Source of the DNA: Bacteroidota bacterium
GTDB taxonomy: Bacteria; Bacteroidota; Bacteroidia; Cytophagales; Cyclobacteriaceae
Reading direction: 5' to 3'
DNA length: 64,000 bases
NCBI GenBank assembly: GCA_018267135.1
Contig: JAFDZA010000018.1
Span: forward strand, 1-64,000
The notes under the pieces were generated by a model. It worked only from the letters and a program-made list of their open reading frames with translations. It ran no database searches and was not told the DNA's origin. Position numbers and translations under genes: made by a program. Positions 35,886 to 44,569 of the stretch are shown here, one piece after another (position 1 is the stretch's first letter; each line of letters begins with the position of its first letter).

Positions 35886-36562
35886 GAACCTGGGCCGACC
35901 GGATTCTGGCTTTTCAAAAAAATCTTTTTATAAGTCAAAAATTACCGGCCGGCATAGACGTGCTAAATCCATACCGGCAACCGGAAGTTTCGAAGTTGTG
36001 TAAAAAATTTTATCAAACATTCTATCGCGATACGCATCCGCGCACGATGATCCTCGGCATTAACCCGGGCCGGCTGGGCGCGGGGCTTACAGGTATTCCG
36101 TTTACCGATCCGGCCAAACTAGAGAAACTCGGCATCACCAATTCATTTCCTAAAAAAGCCGAACTCTCGGCCGACTTTATCTACACCATGATCGATGCCT
36201 TTGGTGGCCCCGTGTCTTTCTACCAGCAATTTTATTTCAGTTCCGTATCGCCTCTGGGGTTTGTTAAAGAGGGAAAAAACCTTAACTACTACGATATTCC
36301 AGAGTTGGCCAAAAAACTGCACCCTTTTATTATAGACTGCCTGCACCACCAGCTAAGTTGGGGCATCAACCGGAATATAGTGTATTGTCTGGGCGAAGGC
36401 GAAAATTATAAGTTCTTTAGCCGGCTGAATGCCGAGTATGGTTTTTTTAGCCGCCTCGTTCCTCTTTCGCATCCGCGTTTCATTATGCAATACCGCAGAA
36501 AAAAAATAAAGGAATATGCGGCTCGCTATGTAAATGAATTTCAAAATGGCATTTCGCTATGA
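35882..36562 (+). CDS. SMUG2-type uracil-DNA glycosylase family (DUF4918)
   Basis: This 226-residue protein matches the DUF4918/SMUG2 group of the uracil-DNA-glycosylase superfamily. Motif A is MILGINPGRLGAGLTGIPFTDP (about 57-78) and the late motif B is LSHPRF near 198-203. In UDG enzymes these form the water-activating loop and the DNA-intercalating loop. The exact base excised is not known. It overlaps the patatin gene by 4 nt (ATGA) and the next gene by 4 nt, so the three are translationally coupled. Confidence 0.88.
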   Translation: MRTWADRILAFQKNLFISQKLPAGIDVLNPYRQPEVSKLCKKFYQTFYRDTHPRTMILGINPGRLGAGLTGIPFTDPAKLEKLGITNSFPKKAELSADFIYTMIDAFGGPVSFYQQFYFSSVSPLGFVKEGKNLNYYDIPELAKKLHPFIIDCLHHQLSWGINRNIVYCLGEGENYKFFSRLNAEYGFFSRLVPLSHPRFIMQYRRKKIKEYAARYVNEFQNGISL

Positions 36563-37065
36563 AGAAATTTTTTTTTGATGCCGTATTGGATATCATCGGA
36601 ATTAATCCGTTTGTTTTTGTGCCGGAGAAAATACTTCAGGAACTATTTATACAGGCCGGCCGGGAGAAGGGCTACATTCCGGTGTGTGGAAGGATAAACA
36701 AAAATGAGTATACGCAAACACTGGTAAAGTACAGCGGAGCCTGGCGCTTGTACATCAACAGTAAAATGCTTCATCTTTCTCCAAAGCGGATTGGCGAAAA
36801 AATTAAAGTAGAAATTTCTTTTGATCCCCGAGATCGAACCATTGAGCCGCATCCAAAATTTGTGGAAGCATTAACTAATAATCCACAGGCCCAAAAAGTA
36901 TACGAGGGATTACTCCCCTGGCGGCAAAAAGAACTTAACCGGTATATTCAACTGTTGAGAACCAACAAAGGTTTAGATAGGAATATTGCGCGGGCTATTG
37001 AGTATTTACTAGGGAAGACTTCATTTTTTGGGAAAACAATAGATATACCGCAAGAGGAAATGTAA
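36559..37065 (+). CDS. DUF1905 / YdeI (OmdA)-type protein
   Basis: This 168-residue protein has an N-terminal DUF1905 beta-barrel (FDAVLDIIGINPFVFVPEKI, then GAWRLYINSKML) and a C-terminal helical segment with the YdeI/OmdA signature (EGLLPWRQKELNRYIQLLRT, about 113-132). YdeI-type proteins are linked to envelope stress and bacteriocin tolerance in other phyla, but the molecular action is unclear. It overlaps the glycosylase gene by 4 nt and ends about 85 nt before smpB. Confidence 0.8.
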   Translation: MKKFFFDAVLDIIGINPFVFVPEKILQELFIQAGREKGYIPVCGRINKNEYTQTLVKYSGAWRLYINSKMLHLSPKRIGEKIKVEISFDPRDRTIEPHPKFVEALTNNPQAQKVYEGLLPWRQKELNRYIQLLRTNKGLDRNIARAIEYLLGKTSFFGKTIDIPQEEM

Positions 37066-37067
37066 TA

Positions 37068-37100
37068 TTTGTAATTCATTCATGTTTTACGCTAAATTTA
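37068..37100 (+). promoter_or_regulatory. Predicted promoter of smpB
   Basis: TTTG at 37068-37071 and TAAATTTA at 37093-37100 are 21 nt apart, fitting the Bacteroidota -33/-7 pattern with a one-base deviation at the end of the -7 box. It predicts a leader of about 44 nt. Confidence 0.4.
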
Positions 37101-37149
37101 GGCAACCGTTTATTTTTTTTCTGCTCCTAACGAACATTTCCATCGGCAC

Positions 37150-37611
37150 ATGAAAGATCGCTTCTCCAACGATATTAATATCCGAAATAAACAAGCTTCC
37201 TTTCAATACGAGTTGCTGGATAAATACGTGGCGGGGATTCAACTGATGGGCACCGAAATAAAATCCATTCGCGAAGGCAAAGTGAATTTGCAGGATGGGT
37301 ATTGCTATTTTAATAATGGCGAATGTTTTGTGAAAGGAATTAACATTACAGCTTATGCGCAGGGCACTCACTACAACCATGAGGCCGCCCGCGAGCGAAA
37401 GTTGTTGCTGAAAAAAACTGAATTAAAAAAACTGGAATCGAAAGTAGAAGAAAAAGGGCTAACCCTGATTCCTACGCGCTTGTTTATTAACGACCGGGGA
37501 TTGGCCAAATTAGAAATTGCACTGGGAAAAGGAAAAAAACTGCACGACAAGCGCGAGAGTATTAAAGACCGAGACATTAAACGCGAGCTAAGCCGCCTTA
37601 AACTATCGTGA
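37150..37611 (+). CDS. smpB: SsrA-binding protein
   Basis: This 153-residue protein binds tmRNA and delivers it to stalled ribosomes. The OB-fold region contains YVAGIQLMGTEIKSIREGKVNLQDGY, with its conserved GTE and SIREGKVNL elements near residues 34-46. The tail KKLHDKRESIKDRD (about 130-143) is the part that enters the decoding site. Length is normal. No tmRNA gene was recognised next to it. The following gene may overlap by 4 nt. Confidence 0.96.
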   Translation: MKDRFSNDINIRNKQASFQYELLDKYVAGIQLMGTEIKSIREGKVNLQDGYCYFNNGECFVKGINITAYAQGTHYNHEAARERKLLLKKTELKKLESKVEEKGLTLIPTRLFINDRGLAKLEIALGKGKKLHDKRESIKDRDIKRELSRLKLS

Positions 37612-37613
37612 GA

Positions 37614-38396
37614 ATGGAGCAGGATTTTGGCGTTTGCCGGTTATCTGTCGTTCCTGTATGGAGCGAACCCCGCGATGGTTTTCAGTTTTCGCAATTATTG
37701 TTTGGCGAAGTATATGAAGTAATTACCTCCAGCAAAGACCGAAAGCGTACCCAAATCAAAACCAACTTTGATGACGTGCAAGGCTGGATTGACACCGCTC
37801 AGCATGTACTGGTGGCGCCAGAATATTTCGAGCAAGCCACTCACTCTGACTTTAAAATTACCACCGATATCGTTTCTACCATTCTCTATAAAAAAAATCC
37901 GCTACCCATTGTCATGGGCAGCATTGTACCTATTTCTACTTCCGAATTATTTAAGCTCGACCACCAGTTTGCCTTCAATGGCGAAGCCAAACCGATCAGT
38001 CAAAAACGCGATGGCGACTTTATTCAAACCACAGCCCTTCGCTATTTACACGCACCTTACGTACCCGGAGGCAAAAATCCTTTTGGTATTTGCTCGCAAG
38101 GGTTGATACAGATGGTTTTTAAAATTTCAGGCTATGCGCTGCCGTGGAATTTAGAGTTGCAAGCATTAGCCGGAAAAAAAATAGAAACTTTTTCGCAAGC
38201 ACGTAAAGGCGACTTAGCCTTTTTTAAAGATAAAACCGGAGGCATCATCCATGCAGGCATTGTATTAGACGAAAATAAAATCATTCATTGTTCCGGGCAA
38301 ATAAGAATAGACCACTTAGACGAAAAAGGTATTTTCCAACCCGGAACAAAAATCTACACACATACGCTGGCCAGTATCCAGCGGGTGGTAAATTGA
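37614..38396 (+). CDS. SH3-NlpC/P60 (C40) peptidase
   Basis: This 260-residue protein has a bacterial SH3-like region over residues 1-110 and an NlpC/P60 domain at its end. The domain is entered by TTALRYLHAPYVPGGKNPFGICSQGLIQMVF; Cys in GICSQGL is the nucleophile and HAGIVLD supplies the His. It resembles YkfC-type murein endopeptidases that cut stem-peptide bonds during wall recycling. The absence of a signal peptide suggests cytoplasmic recycling. A GTG at 37608 in the smpB stop is an alternative start, adding two residues. Confidence 0.87.
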   Translation: MEQDFGVCRLSVVPVWSEPRDGFQFSQLLFGEVYEVITSSKDRKRTQIKTNFDDVQGWIDTAQHVLVAPEYFEQATHSDFKITTDIVSTILYKKNPLPIVMGSIVPISTSELFKLDHQFAFNGEAKPISQKRDGDFIQTTALRYLHAPYVPGGKNPFGICSQGLIQMVFKISGYALPWNLELQALAGKKIETFSQARKGDLAFFKDKTGGIIHAGIVLDENKIIHCSGQIRIDHLDEKGIFQPGTKIYTHTLASIQRVVN

Positions 38397-38421
38397 TATT
38401 TACCCAAATCCTATTTCTTGC

Positions 38422-38455
38422 TTTTTGCTTAAACCAAAGAATGGTTTTACCTTAA
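38422..38455 (+). promoter_or_regulatory. Possible promoter of the HNH gene, leaderless-looking
   Basis: TTTTTG at 38422-38427 and TACCTTAA at 38448-38455 are separated by 20 nt. The -7 box deviates at its last two positions. The ATG follows after 4 nt, so a transcript would start on or at the start codon. Confidence 0.3.
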
Positions 38456-38459
38456 CCGG

Positions 38460-38966
38460 ATGAACAGCCGTGTTTTAGTGCTTAACCAAGACTTCAGCCC
38501 GCTTATGGTGTGCTCGGTAGAGCGTGCGTTTATATTGGTTTATCTTAACAAAAGCGAAATGGTGCGGCCGGCCAATGGATATAAACTGCACACGGTTACT
38601 CAAGCTTTTCCCATGCCATCCGTTATACGTTTGCATAAATATGTGCAGGCACCATATAAAGGAGTGGCACTTACACGACAAAATGTTTTTAAGCGCGATA
38701 ACTTTGAGTGTCAATACTGCGGCACCCGCAGAGACCTGACATTAGACCATGTTATGCCCAGCTCGCGGGGCGGAACACATTCGTGGCATAACCTGGTATC
38801 GGCCTGCAAGCGGTGCAATGCTAAAAAAGGCGACTATACCCCCGAAGAAGCCAACATGCCGCTGCACCACAAACCTTTTAAACCTACCTACGCACTCTTT
38901 CTGCACGATACCTCCGGAACCGGCCACCATGAGTGGGACGATTTTTTAGGAACAAAGTCTGCTTAA
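38460..38966 (+). CDS. HNH endonuclease family protein
   Basis: This 168-residue protein has an HNH fold in its second half: CQYCG at about 78-82, then LTLDHVMPSSRGG with the metal-binding DH, HNLVSACKRCNAKKG with the second Cys pair. The N-terminal half (NSRVLVLNQDFSPLMVCSVERA) is typical of the stand-alone Bacteroidota group. Whether it acts on DNA in defence or repair is not known. It is a single-gene unit. Confidence 0.88.
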   Translation: MNSRVLVLNQDFSPLMVCSVERAFILVYLNKSEMVRPANGYKLHTVTQAFPMPSVIRLHKYVQAPYKGVALTRQNVFKRDNFECQYCGTRRDLTLDHVMPSSRGGTHSWHNLVSACKRCNAKKGDYTPEEANMPLHHKPFKPTYALFLHDTSGTGHHEWDDFLGTKSA

Positions 38967-39156
38967 TCAATCCTTTCTAAAAAAAATACAGGATTAACAC
39001 ATAAATGTTTTTTAGTCTGGTTATCTTTTATTTATCAATCCACGGCTTATTTACTAGCGGAAAAAGAATGGATTGAAAAAACGATAGAAGGATCGTGTTC
39101 TATACTAAGAATTATTTATAAACCTGCAGAGGCTGACTAAATAATAGGGCTTGAAT

Positions 39157-40374
39157 TTAAGCGGTCAAGTCACTACCAAACACATACCTGAAATATTTTT
39201 GCTGTAGAGAATCCATGTTGGTCAAATACAAAGCCATAGCCGCATAAGCTATGAGAATAAATAAACTATTAAATATTATAGACACATAGATTATGGCTAC
39301 CAAGCCCCGCACCCATTCCATCTGATATACCCAGCGTTGCTGCTCCATTATGGCCCCACAATTAATTAATGTTATTAAAATGAGCAGCAGTATAAAAAAC
39401 AAATTAGAGGGCGTAAAAAACCAATAAAATAATATGTAAAGAAAAGTTGAAACCAAACACACTCCGATTTGTACGGTAAGATAGGGTCTGAACCATAATG
39501 TTTTTTTTGAGGCAGGTCGTTGCAGTATTTTATATTCTAAATATTTCCGGATTGCCGGGTCTATCATATCGGGTTTCCCAAAAATGATTTTCATAGATTG
39601 CCTGAAACCTCCGCTTCTCATACAGGCTACTGTCATCTCAAGATAGAAATGAAAATGCTGCCACAAAAAACTTTTGCTATGAAGGGGGTGAACGAGTCCG
39701 TACACGGGCTTCTCATCCTCAGCCTGAAAAGTACCAAACAGCTTATCCCAGAAAACAAAAATATCACCGTAGTTTTTATCCAAGTATTTACTATTAGACG
39801 CATGGTGCACGCCATGATGAGAGGGTGTTATCAGAATTTTTTCCAGCCATCCTAGTTTGTCAATTAATTGGGTATGCGTAAAAAAAGAATACGTGCCGTG
39901 CAGCACAAGGATAGCCACTACCATGTGTGGGTGAAATCCAATCCAGGGAATGATCAACCAAAAGCTATTTCGAACGATAGCTTGCAGCGTGGTAATGCGG
40001 GCTGAAACAGTATAATTAAATTCTTCGCTCTGGTGATGCACGATGTGGGCACCCCAAAATAAATTGATTTCATGACCTAACCGGTGATACCAGTACCAAA
40101 CCATGTCCGTAATAAGTAACAATAAGCCCCACACCCACCACACATCCGGAATATTAGTAACCATTCGATGCTGATATGCCCATTCGTAAAGTGAATAAAA
40201 CGCTCCAGTAATAAATAAATTTAATAACCGCTCGGCCATACCAACAGAAATATTGGCTATTGACGCTTCATAGTTAAACAGATGTTGCTTCTTAATTTGT
40301 TTGGCTATCAGGTATTCAATACCGGCAAACAATAAAAATGCCGGAACAATGAAAGCAACCGGATTGAGTGTCAT
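39157..40374 (-). CDS. Sterol desaturase / fatty-acid hydroxylase family membrane protein
   Basis: This 405-residue protein has several spans and the histidine clusters of the fatty-acid hydroxylase family: HRLGHEINLFWGAHIVHH at about 117-134 (HX3H and HX2HH), FFTHTQL, and HHGVHHASNSKYLDKNYG near 194-211. These ligate two irons and oxygenate lipid chains. A C-terminal section with about four spans (from 285) extends past the catalytic domain. The real substrate is unknown. It precedes a tRNA-Cys on the same strand. Confidence 0.88.
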   Translation of the reverse strand: MTLNPVAFIVPAFLLFAGIEYLIAKQIKKQHLFNYEASIANISVGMAERLLNLFITGAFYSLYEWAYQHRMVTNIPDVWWVWGLLLLITDMVWYWYHRLGHEINLFWGAHIVHHQSEEFNYTVSARITTLQAIVRNSFWLIIPWIGFHPHMVVAILVLHGTYSFFTHTQLIDKLGWLEKILITPSHHGVHHASNSKYLDKNYGDIFVFWDKLFGTFQAEDEKPVYGLVHPLHSKSFLWQHFHFYLEMTVACMRSGGFRQSMKIIFGKPDMIDPAIRKYLEYKILQRPASKKTLWFRPYLTVQIGVCLVSTFLYILFYWFFTPSNLFFILLLILITLINCGAIMEQQRWVYQMEWVRGLVAIIYVSIIFNSLFILIAYAAMALYLTNMDSLQQKYFRYVFGSDLTA

Positions 40375-40485
40375 TCTAAATTATAATTTTAATACATCCG
40401 GCATCTCTTCCTTTCCTTATTTAAAAAGGAGTAGCTATTTAAACATACACATAAACCTCATTTGTTGGGGTTTACCTTACGATAG

Positions 40486-40556
40486 ATGCCTCGAGCGGAT
40501 TCGAACCGCTGTAGGAGCTTTTGCAGGGCTCTGCCTAACCACTCGGCCACGAGACT
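40486..40556 (-). tRNA. tRNA-Cys (GCA)
   Basis: A 71-nt cloverleaf reads on the minus strand, with D-stem GCC/GGC, anticodon loop CTGCAAA (anticodon GCA), T-stem AGCGG/CCGCT with loop TTCGAAT, and U73, the key cysteine identity base. CCA is not encoded. Two pairs are imperfect: A1-A72 at the acceptor end and C31-A39 at the base of the anticodon loop. It is probably functional, but the mismatches are unusual enough to check. Confidence 0.88.
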
Positions 40557-40630
40557 GTTTAATTTTTTTGTAAAAGTAATAATATTTTCTGTTACTCTAT
40601 TATTTCTATAGATTTTATATTTTAAATTTC

Positions 40631-40638
40631 TATTTTTG
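40631..40638 (+). promoter_or_regulatory. -7 box TATTTTTG upstream of the DUF1684 gene
   Basis: TATTTTTG fits TAnnTTTG and ends 27 nt before the ATG at 40666. No TTG at the ideal -33 distance is visible. Confidence 0.3.
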
Positions 40639-40665
40639 AAAAAAAAGATACTTATCAGAAAAAAT

Positions 40666-41571
40666 ATGGAGAAGAGTAAATACATATTAGGGTTGTTGTT
40701 GTTGTTATCAGCCTGCCAAAAGCCTGTCTTATCAGCAGAAGAATTGGCTACGTACGAAAGAGAAGTAAATCTGTGGCATGAGCAACGGCTTATTGATGTA
40801 AAAGCACCCAACGGATGGCTTAATCTGGCAGGGTTATACTGGCTCGAGGGAGGCATCAATACATTTGGAAGCAACCAACGAAATACAATTATTTTTCCAG
40901 CCGGAAAAATAGCCGAACATGCCGGGCACTTTCTGGTAACGGGAAAAAGAGTAAAGCTATTTGCCAAAAAGGAAGCAGCCATCACGTATTTAGGGAAACC
41001 AATAAACGAATTAGAAGTATTTAATTCAGATTCAGCTAAAGGAATGGAAGTAAAAAGCGGCACACTTCGATGGACCATCATCCAACGTGGCGACAAGTTG
41101 GGCATTCGCTTGCGCGATGATTCAAGTGAAGTGGCAAAAAAATTTGTGGGAATAGAAAGGTTTGCAATTAGCCCTTCCTACCGGATTGAGGCTCATTTTG
41201 AAAAAGCTGATTCGCTTCATACCGTTGCCATTACCAATGTAGTCGGGCAAACTACGGAAGTACCCTCACCCGGAAAATTATTTTTTAAAGTGCGAGGAAA
41301 AAAGCTAAGTCTAGATGTGCTAAAAGCAGAAACAGAATATTTTATAATTTTTGCTGACAGCACGACCGGGCAGGAAACGTATGGGGGTGGCCGGTTTCTG
41401 TATGTAAAAAAACAAGATAAAAAAAATACGGTAATTCTGGATTTTAACAAAGCATATAACCCACCCTGTGTAATTACACCTTTTGCTACTTGTCCGCTAC
41501 CTCCCAAACAAAACCATCTTTCGGTAGCCATCCGGGCGGGGGAGAAAAAATATGGCACACATCACTTATAA
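40666..41571 (+). CDS. DUF1684 lipoprotein
   Basis: This 301-residue protein has a lipoprotein signal ending LLSAC (Cys17) and a DUF1684 domain through the rest: LWHEQRLIDVKAPNGWLNLAGLYWLEGG (about 32-60), YGGGRFLYV near 250 and a final IRAGEKKYG. The family is widespread in Bacteroidota and Actinobacteria without known biochemistry. I use the ATG at 40666; a TTG at 40636 would add ten basic residues before the signal. It is followed, with 28 nt between, by a frameshifted hydrolase. Confidence 0.88.
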   Translation: MEKSKYILGLLLLLSACQKPVLSAEELATYEREVNLWHEQRLIDVKAPNGWLNLAGLYWLEGGINTFGSNQRNTIIFPAGKIAEHAGHFLVTGKRVKLFAKKEAAITYLGKPINELEVFNSDSAKGMEVKSGTLRWTIIQRGDKLGIRLRDDSSEVAKKFVGIERFAISPSYRIEAHFEKADSLHTVAITNVVGQTTEVPSPGKLFFKVRGKKLSLDVLKAETEYFIIFADSTTGQETYGGGRFLYVKKQDKKNTVILDFNKAYNPPCVITPFATCPLPPKQNHLSVAIRAGEKKYGTHHL

Positions 41572-41599
41572 GAAGTACTTCCTGCTCCATGTATAAGAG

Positions 41600-42401
41600 A
41601 TGAAAAAACAATATCATTTGCCTCCGTTGTGTCAAACCTATGTAGATACGGGCGATGGCGAACCCGTCATTATTCTACATGGCTTGTTTGGAAATATTTC
41701 TATGTGGAAAAAAACTGTGGAAGTATTAAAAAAAACTATCGTGTGATTATTCCGCGATTGCCCATATTTGATTTCCCCGCCAATCCACCGAGCATCAAGC
41801 TTCTGGAAATGGCTTTGCATGATTTTATAGAATGGCATCAATTAAGTAATGTTACTTTACTGGGGCATGCCGGGGGGGCCAAGTTGCCTTATTCTACGCA
41901 AAGAGTTTTCCCGACCAGATAAAACAAATGATCTTAGTGTCGTGCAGCGGATTACAAGAGACATCCTCTTTCGAAGAATTTGATTATCCGATTTCGTTAG
42001 ACCTCGACACGATTAGTAAAAAAGTGAGAGGTGCTTTTTATACCGAACATCCTGAGGTAACTACCACTTCAAGGGAAATACATAAAACAGTACAGAACCT
42101 ACCAAACCGTCTTTCGCTGGCTACGCTGCTGCAATCGTCTAAGCACAGCTTGGTTTCGTCTTTTCTATATAAAATTAACCTGCGAGTTTTGTTAGTGTGG
42201 GGGGTGCAAGATAAAATTAACCAACCGGAAAGAGCACTTCATTTTCACGACCTTTTACCCAACAGTGAATTGAAATTTATAAACGAATGTGGGCACATGC
42301 CCATGTTCGAACAACCGGATGAATTAAATTCAGTCTTAGCAGATTTTCTTCATTCTTCCTTTACGGGGAAAAGCATGTTTAATCCAAAATCGGGCAACTG
42401 A
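41600..42401 (+). pseudogene. Alpha/beta hydrolase, broken by two single-base frameshifts
   Basis: Three consecutive frames reassemble into one alpha/beta hydrolase of about 267 residues. Frame one starts MKKQYHLPPL, includes GEPVIILHGLFGNISMWK (oxyanion loop HGLFG), and stops near 41744. Frame two continues NYRVIIPRLPIFD and LSNVTLLGHAGG. Frame three carries ALFYAKSFPDQIKQM, then LVWGVQDKI with the probable acid Asp, and NECGHMPMFEQPDE with the catalytic His. The breaks sit in an A-run (about 41727-41735) and a G-run (about 41871-41878), each one base short. Even when repaired the nucleophile elbow reads GHAGGG, with Ala where Ser is expected. This could be decay or an assembly error plus a non-catalytic homologue. 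Confidence 0.75.
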
Positions 42402-42502
42402 AAGAGAGCATGTCTTAAAATATTTATAAACAGTACATATTCTATTGCTTATCTGATTTTACTTGGCAATCTTGTTGCTTTAACTGCAACAAAAAGAGAG
42501 CC

Positions 42503-43648
42503 ATGAAGAAATTATTTTATGTGGGGTTAGCCGGATGGGCTCTATTTGAAGTGAGCAACGTCTATTTTATTATGCCCATGCCGGGCAGCCAGCGTATAAA
42601 CAGTATTGACCTCGCCTATTTTCTTTATTCTTATCGTTGGGTTTTTCGTATTGTGTTTGGAGCATTTTCTATAGCGGGTGTTTCTGCCGCTTTTTCACAA
42701 AAAATAAAATGGGTACCGGCACTGGCATTAATAGCCACAATCTCAATTATATACTTATTCAACTTTGTGATGTCGGCCGATTATATGTTTTTACAACCCA
42801 AGCACATTGTCTTTAAAGATCAAAAAACCAATATCCTAAGCGATAATGCGTTAGTAGTATGTGTTGACTACGAGGGACAGGTAAAGGCTTTTCCGGTGCG
42901 CTATATATTATACCACCACCAAGTGCAAGATACCATCGGGGGAAAGCCGGTCATCATTACTTATTGCAATGTGTGCCGAACCGGCCGGGTATATGAACCT
43001 ATCGTAAAAGGTCAATACGAAAAATTCAGACTGGTGGGTATGGATCATTTTAATGCTATGTTTGAAGATGCTGCCACCAGGAGCTGGTGGCGGCAGGTAA
43101 ATGGCGAAGCGATCGTAGGTTCTCTTAAAGGAGAAATGCTACCGGAAATAGAATCTCAGCAAATGACGGTTAAAAAGCTTTTCGAACTTTATCCGCACGC
43201 ACTGGTTATGCAAGAAGACGCGGCCTCAAAATTGAAATACGATACGCTCGGAAAATTTGAAAGAGGAAAAAGTAAAAGTTCTCTTACTCGAACTGATAGC
43301 TTATCGTGGCAAGATAAATCGTGGGTAATTGGGATTAAAGTTAATGAGCAAAGCAAAGCGTACGACTGGAATCAACTGAAGAAAGTAAGAATCATTAACG
43401 ATAAAATAGGCCATCAGCCGATTGTGCTTGCTCTCGCTCAAGACGGGCAAAGTTTTTCCGCCTTTGTGCGGCCCGATACAACTTCTTTCATCCTTCGCGG
43501 AGACACCCTGGTTTCGGCCAACGAAAAATATTCGTTCGCAGGTATCGCCTATAAAGATACAGCCCAAAAGCTAAAACGAATCAAAGCTTATCAAGAATTT
43601 TGGTATAGCTGGCGAACGTTCCATCCTTCCACAGCACGATACAAATAA
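42503..43648 (+). CDS. DUF3179 membrane-anchored protein
   Basis: This 381-residue protein has about three N-terminal spans (residues 3-95), then a DUF3179 domain with VVCVDYEGQVKAFPVRYILYHHQVQDTIGG and ITYCNVCRTGRVY (about 155-167) holding the conserved cysteines. DUF3179 proteins are predicted periplasmic and of unknown function, sometimes beside copper or thiol genes, which are absent here. A separate RBS-like AGAGAG precedes the ATG. It converges with the methyltransferase, ending 57 nt before it. Confidence 0.85.
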   Translation: MKKLFYVGLAGWALFEVSNVYFIMPMPGSQRINSIDLAYFLYSYRWVFRIVFGAFSIAGVSAAFSQKIKWVPALALIATISIIYLFNFVMSADYMFLQPKHIVFKDQKTNILSDNALVVCVDYEGQVKAFPVRYILYHHQVQDTIGGKPVIITYCNVCRTGRVYEPIVKGQYEKFRLVGMDHFNAMFEDAATRSWWRQVNGEAIVGSLKGEMLPEIESQQMTVKKLFELYPHALVMQEDAASKLKYDTLGKFERGKSKSSLTRTDSLSWQDKSWVIGIKVNEQSKAYDWNQLKKVRIINDKIGHQPIVLALAQDGQSFSAFVRPDTTSFILRGDTLVSANEKYSFAGIAYKDTAQKLKRIKAYQEFWYSWRTFHPSTARYK

Positions 43649-43705
43649 GGTTCATTTTTCAAAGATCTCTGTATACAGAAATTTTTAGAAGTGTATGGGT
43701 AGTAA

Positions 43706-44488
43706 TTATACACGTTTGAAGGCCCGGTAAATTACTTCTTCCCGGCTTACACCAAAATGAAATGCTTCTTCGGGCGAGAAATCCATTCCGTAATTTTCTT
43801 CGTAGGGTGTTAAACCGCTTTGGGCGATCCGTTGTGTGTAATCATATCCATACTTTCGCACGTGGTCGGCCTGGCCAAATACTTTTTCGCGCTGGCGAGG
43901 ATCGGTAATAGAATTATCTTCTAAAGTTTTTTCATGCATGGGCGAAAAAAATGGAACCTGTAAAATAGCCCAGCCACCGGGTTTTAGTACGCGGTGTATT
44001 TCGCGCATGGCCTGAACATCATCGCGAACATGTTCTAACACATGGTTGCACAGCACTACGTCAAAATGATTTTGTTCAAACGGAATCTGATGAATGTCCA
44101 TTTTCACTTTCGCCAATGGCGACTCAATGTCGGCCGTAATATAGCCTTCGCCATGTTGCTGCTCAAATCGTTTAATAAAGCAAGGCTCGGGGGCTATGTG
44201 CAGTACATTTAATGAAGAAGAAAAGAAGTTGGTTTTATTTCTTAAAAATAGCCACATCAGCCGATGGCGTTCCAGGCTCAGGCAGTTGGGGCAAAGAGCA
44301 TTCTCGCGTACACGAATGCGCCCGTAGGGCAGAAACCTACGGTAATGATGGCTGCAAACCGGGCACACCGTCTGCCTACCCCGGTAAAAAAGCCCTACCA
44401 CTTTCAACCCTACACCTGTAAACCGTTGCAGATATTTACGAGGAACAAACCTTACCATCCACGAAATCATTTTTTTCATGCGCGGCAA
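43706..44488 (-). CDS. Class I SAM methyltransferase with N-terminal zinc-ribbon-like segment
   Basis: This 260-residue protein starts with a basic region and two CxxC pairs (VCPVCSHH, ALCPNCLSLERHR; about 36-70) that would bind zinc. A Methyltransf_11 domain follows: ITADIESPLAKVKMDIHQIP with the acidic SAM residue, CNHVLEHVRDD near 150 and LKPGGWAILQVPFF. The order resembles small-molecule or glycan methyltransferases of Bacteroidota. Substrate unknown. It stands alone, converging with the DUF3179 gene. Confidence 0.87.
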   Translation of the reverse strand: MPRMKKMISWMVRFVPRKYLQRFTGVGLKVVGLFYRGRQTVCPVCSHHYRRFLPYGRIRVRENALCPNCLSLERHRLMWLFLRNKTNFFSSSLNVLHIAPEPCFIKRFEQQHGEGYITADIESPLAKVKMDIHQIPFEQNHFDVVLCNHVLEHVRDDVQAMREIHRVLKPGGWAILQVPFFSPMHEKTLEDNSITDPRQREKVFGQADHVRKYGYDYTQRIAQSGLTPYEENYGMDFSPEEAFHFGVSREEVIYRAFKRV

Positions 44489-44569
44489 AGATAGAGGTTT
44501 AGTCGGATGGATTAGCCCGCTATTTATTTTCCCTGTTTAAAAACATAGATTAGATGCCTTCCCGGGTTT

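Noticed and set aside
37068..37150. tmRNA gene next to smpB
   Set aside because: No tRNA-like ends or tag-coding frame with terminal AANDxxLAA pattern were found here; the space is only about 80 nt.
40458..41105. 215-residue minus-strand frame covering the tRNA-Cys
   Set aside because: It overlaps both the tRNA and the DUF1684 gene, and its sequence shows no protein family features.
43667..43683. CTGTATACAG palindrome between DUF3179 and methyltransferase
   Set aside because: Ten bases only, no T-run and no regulator nearby.
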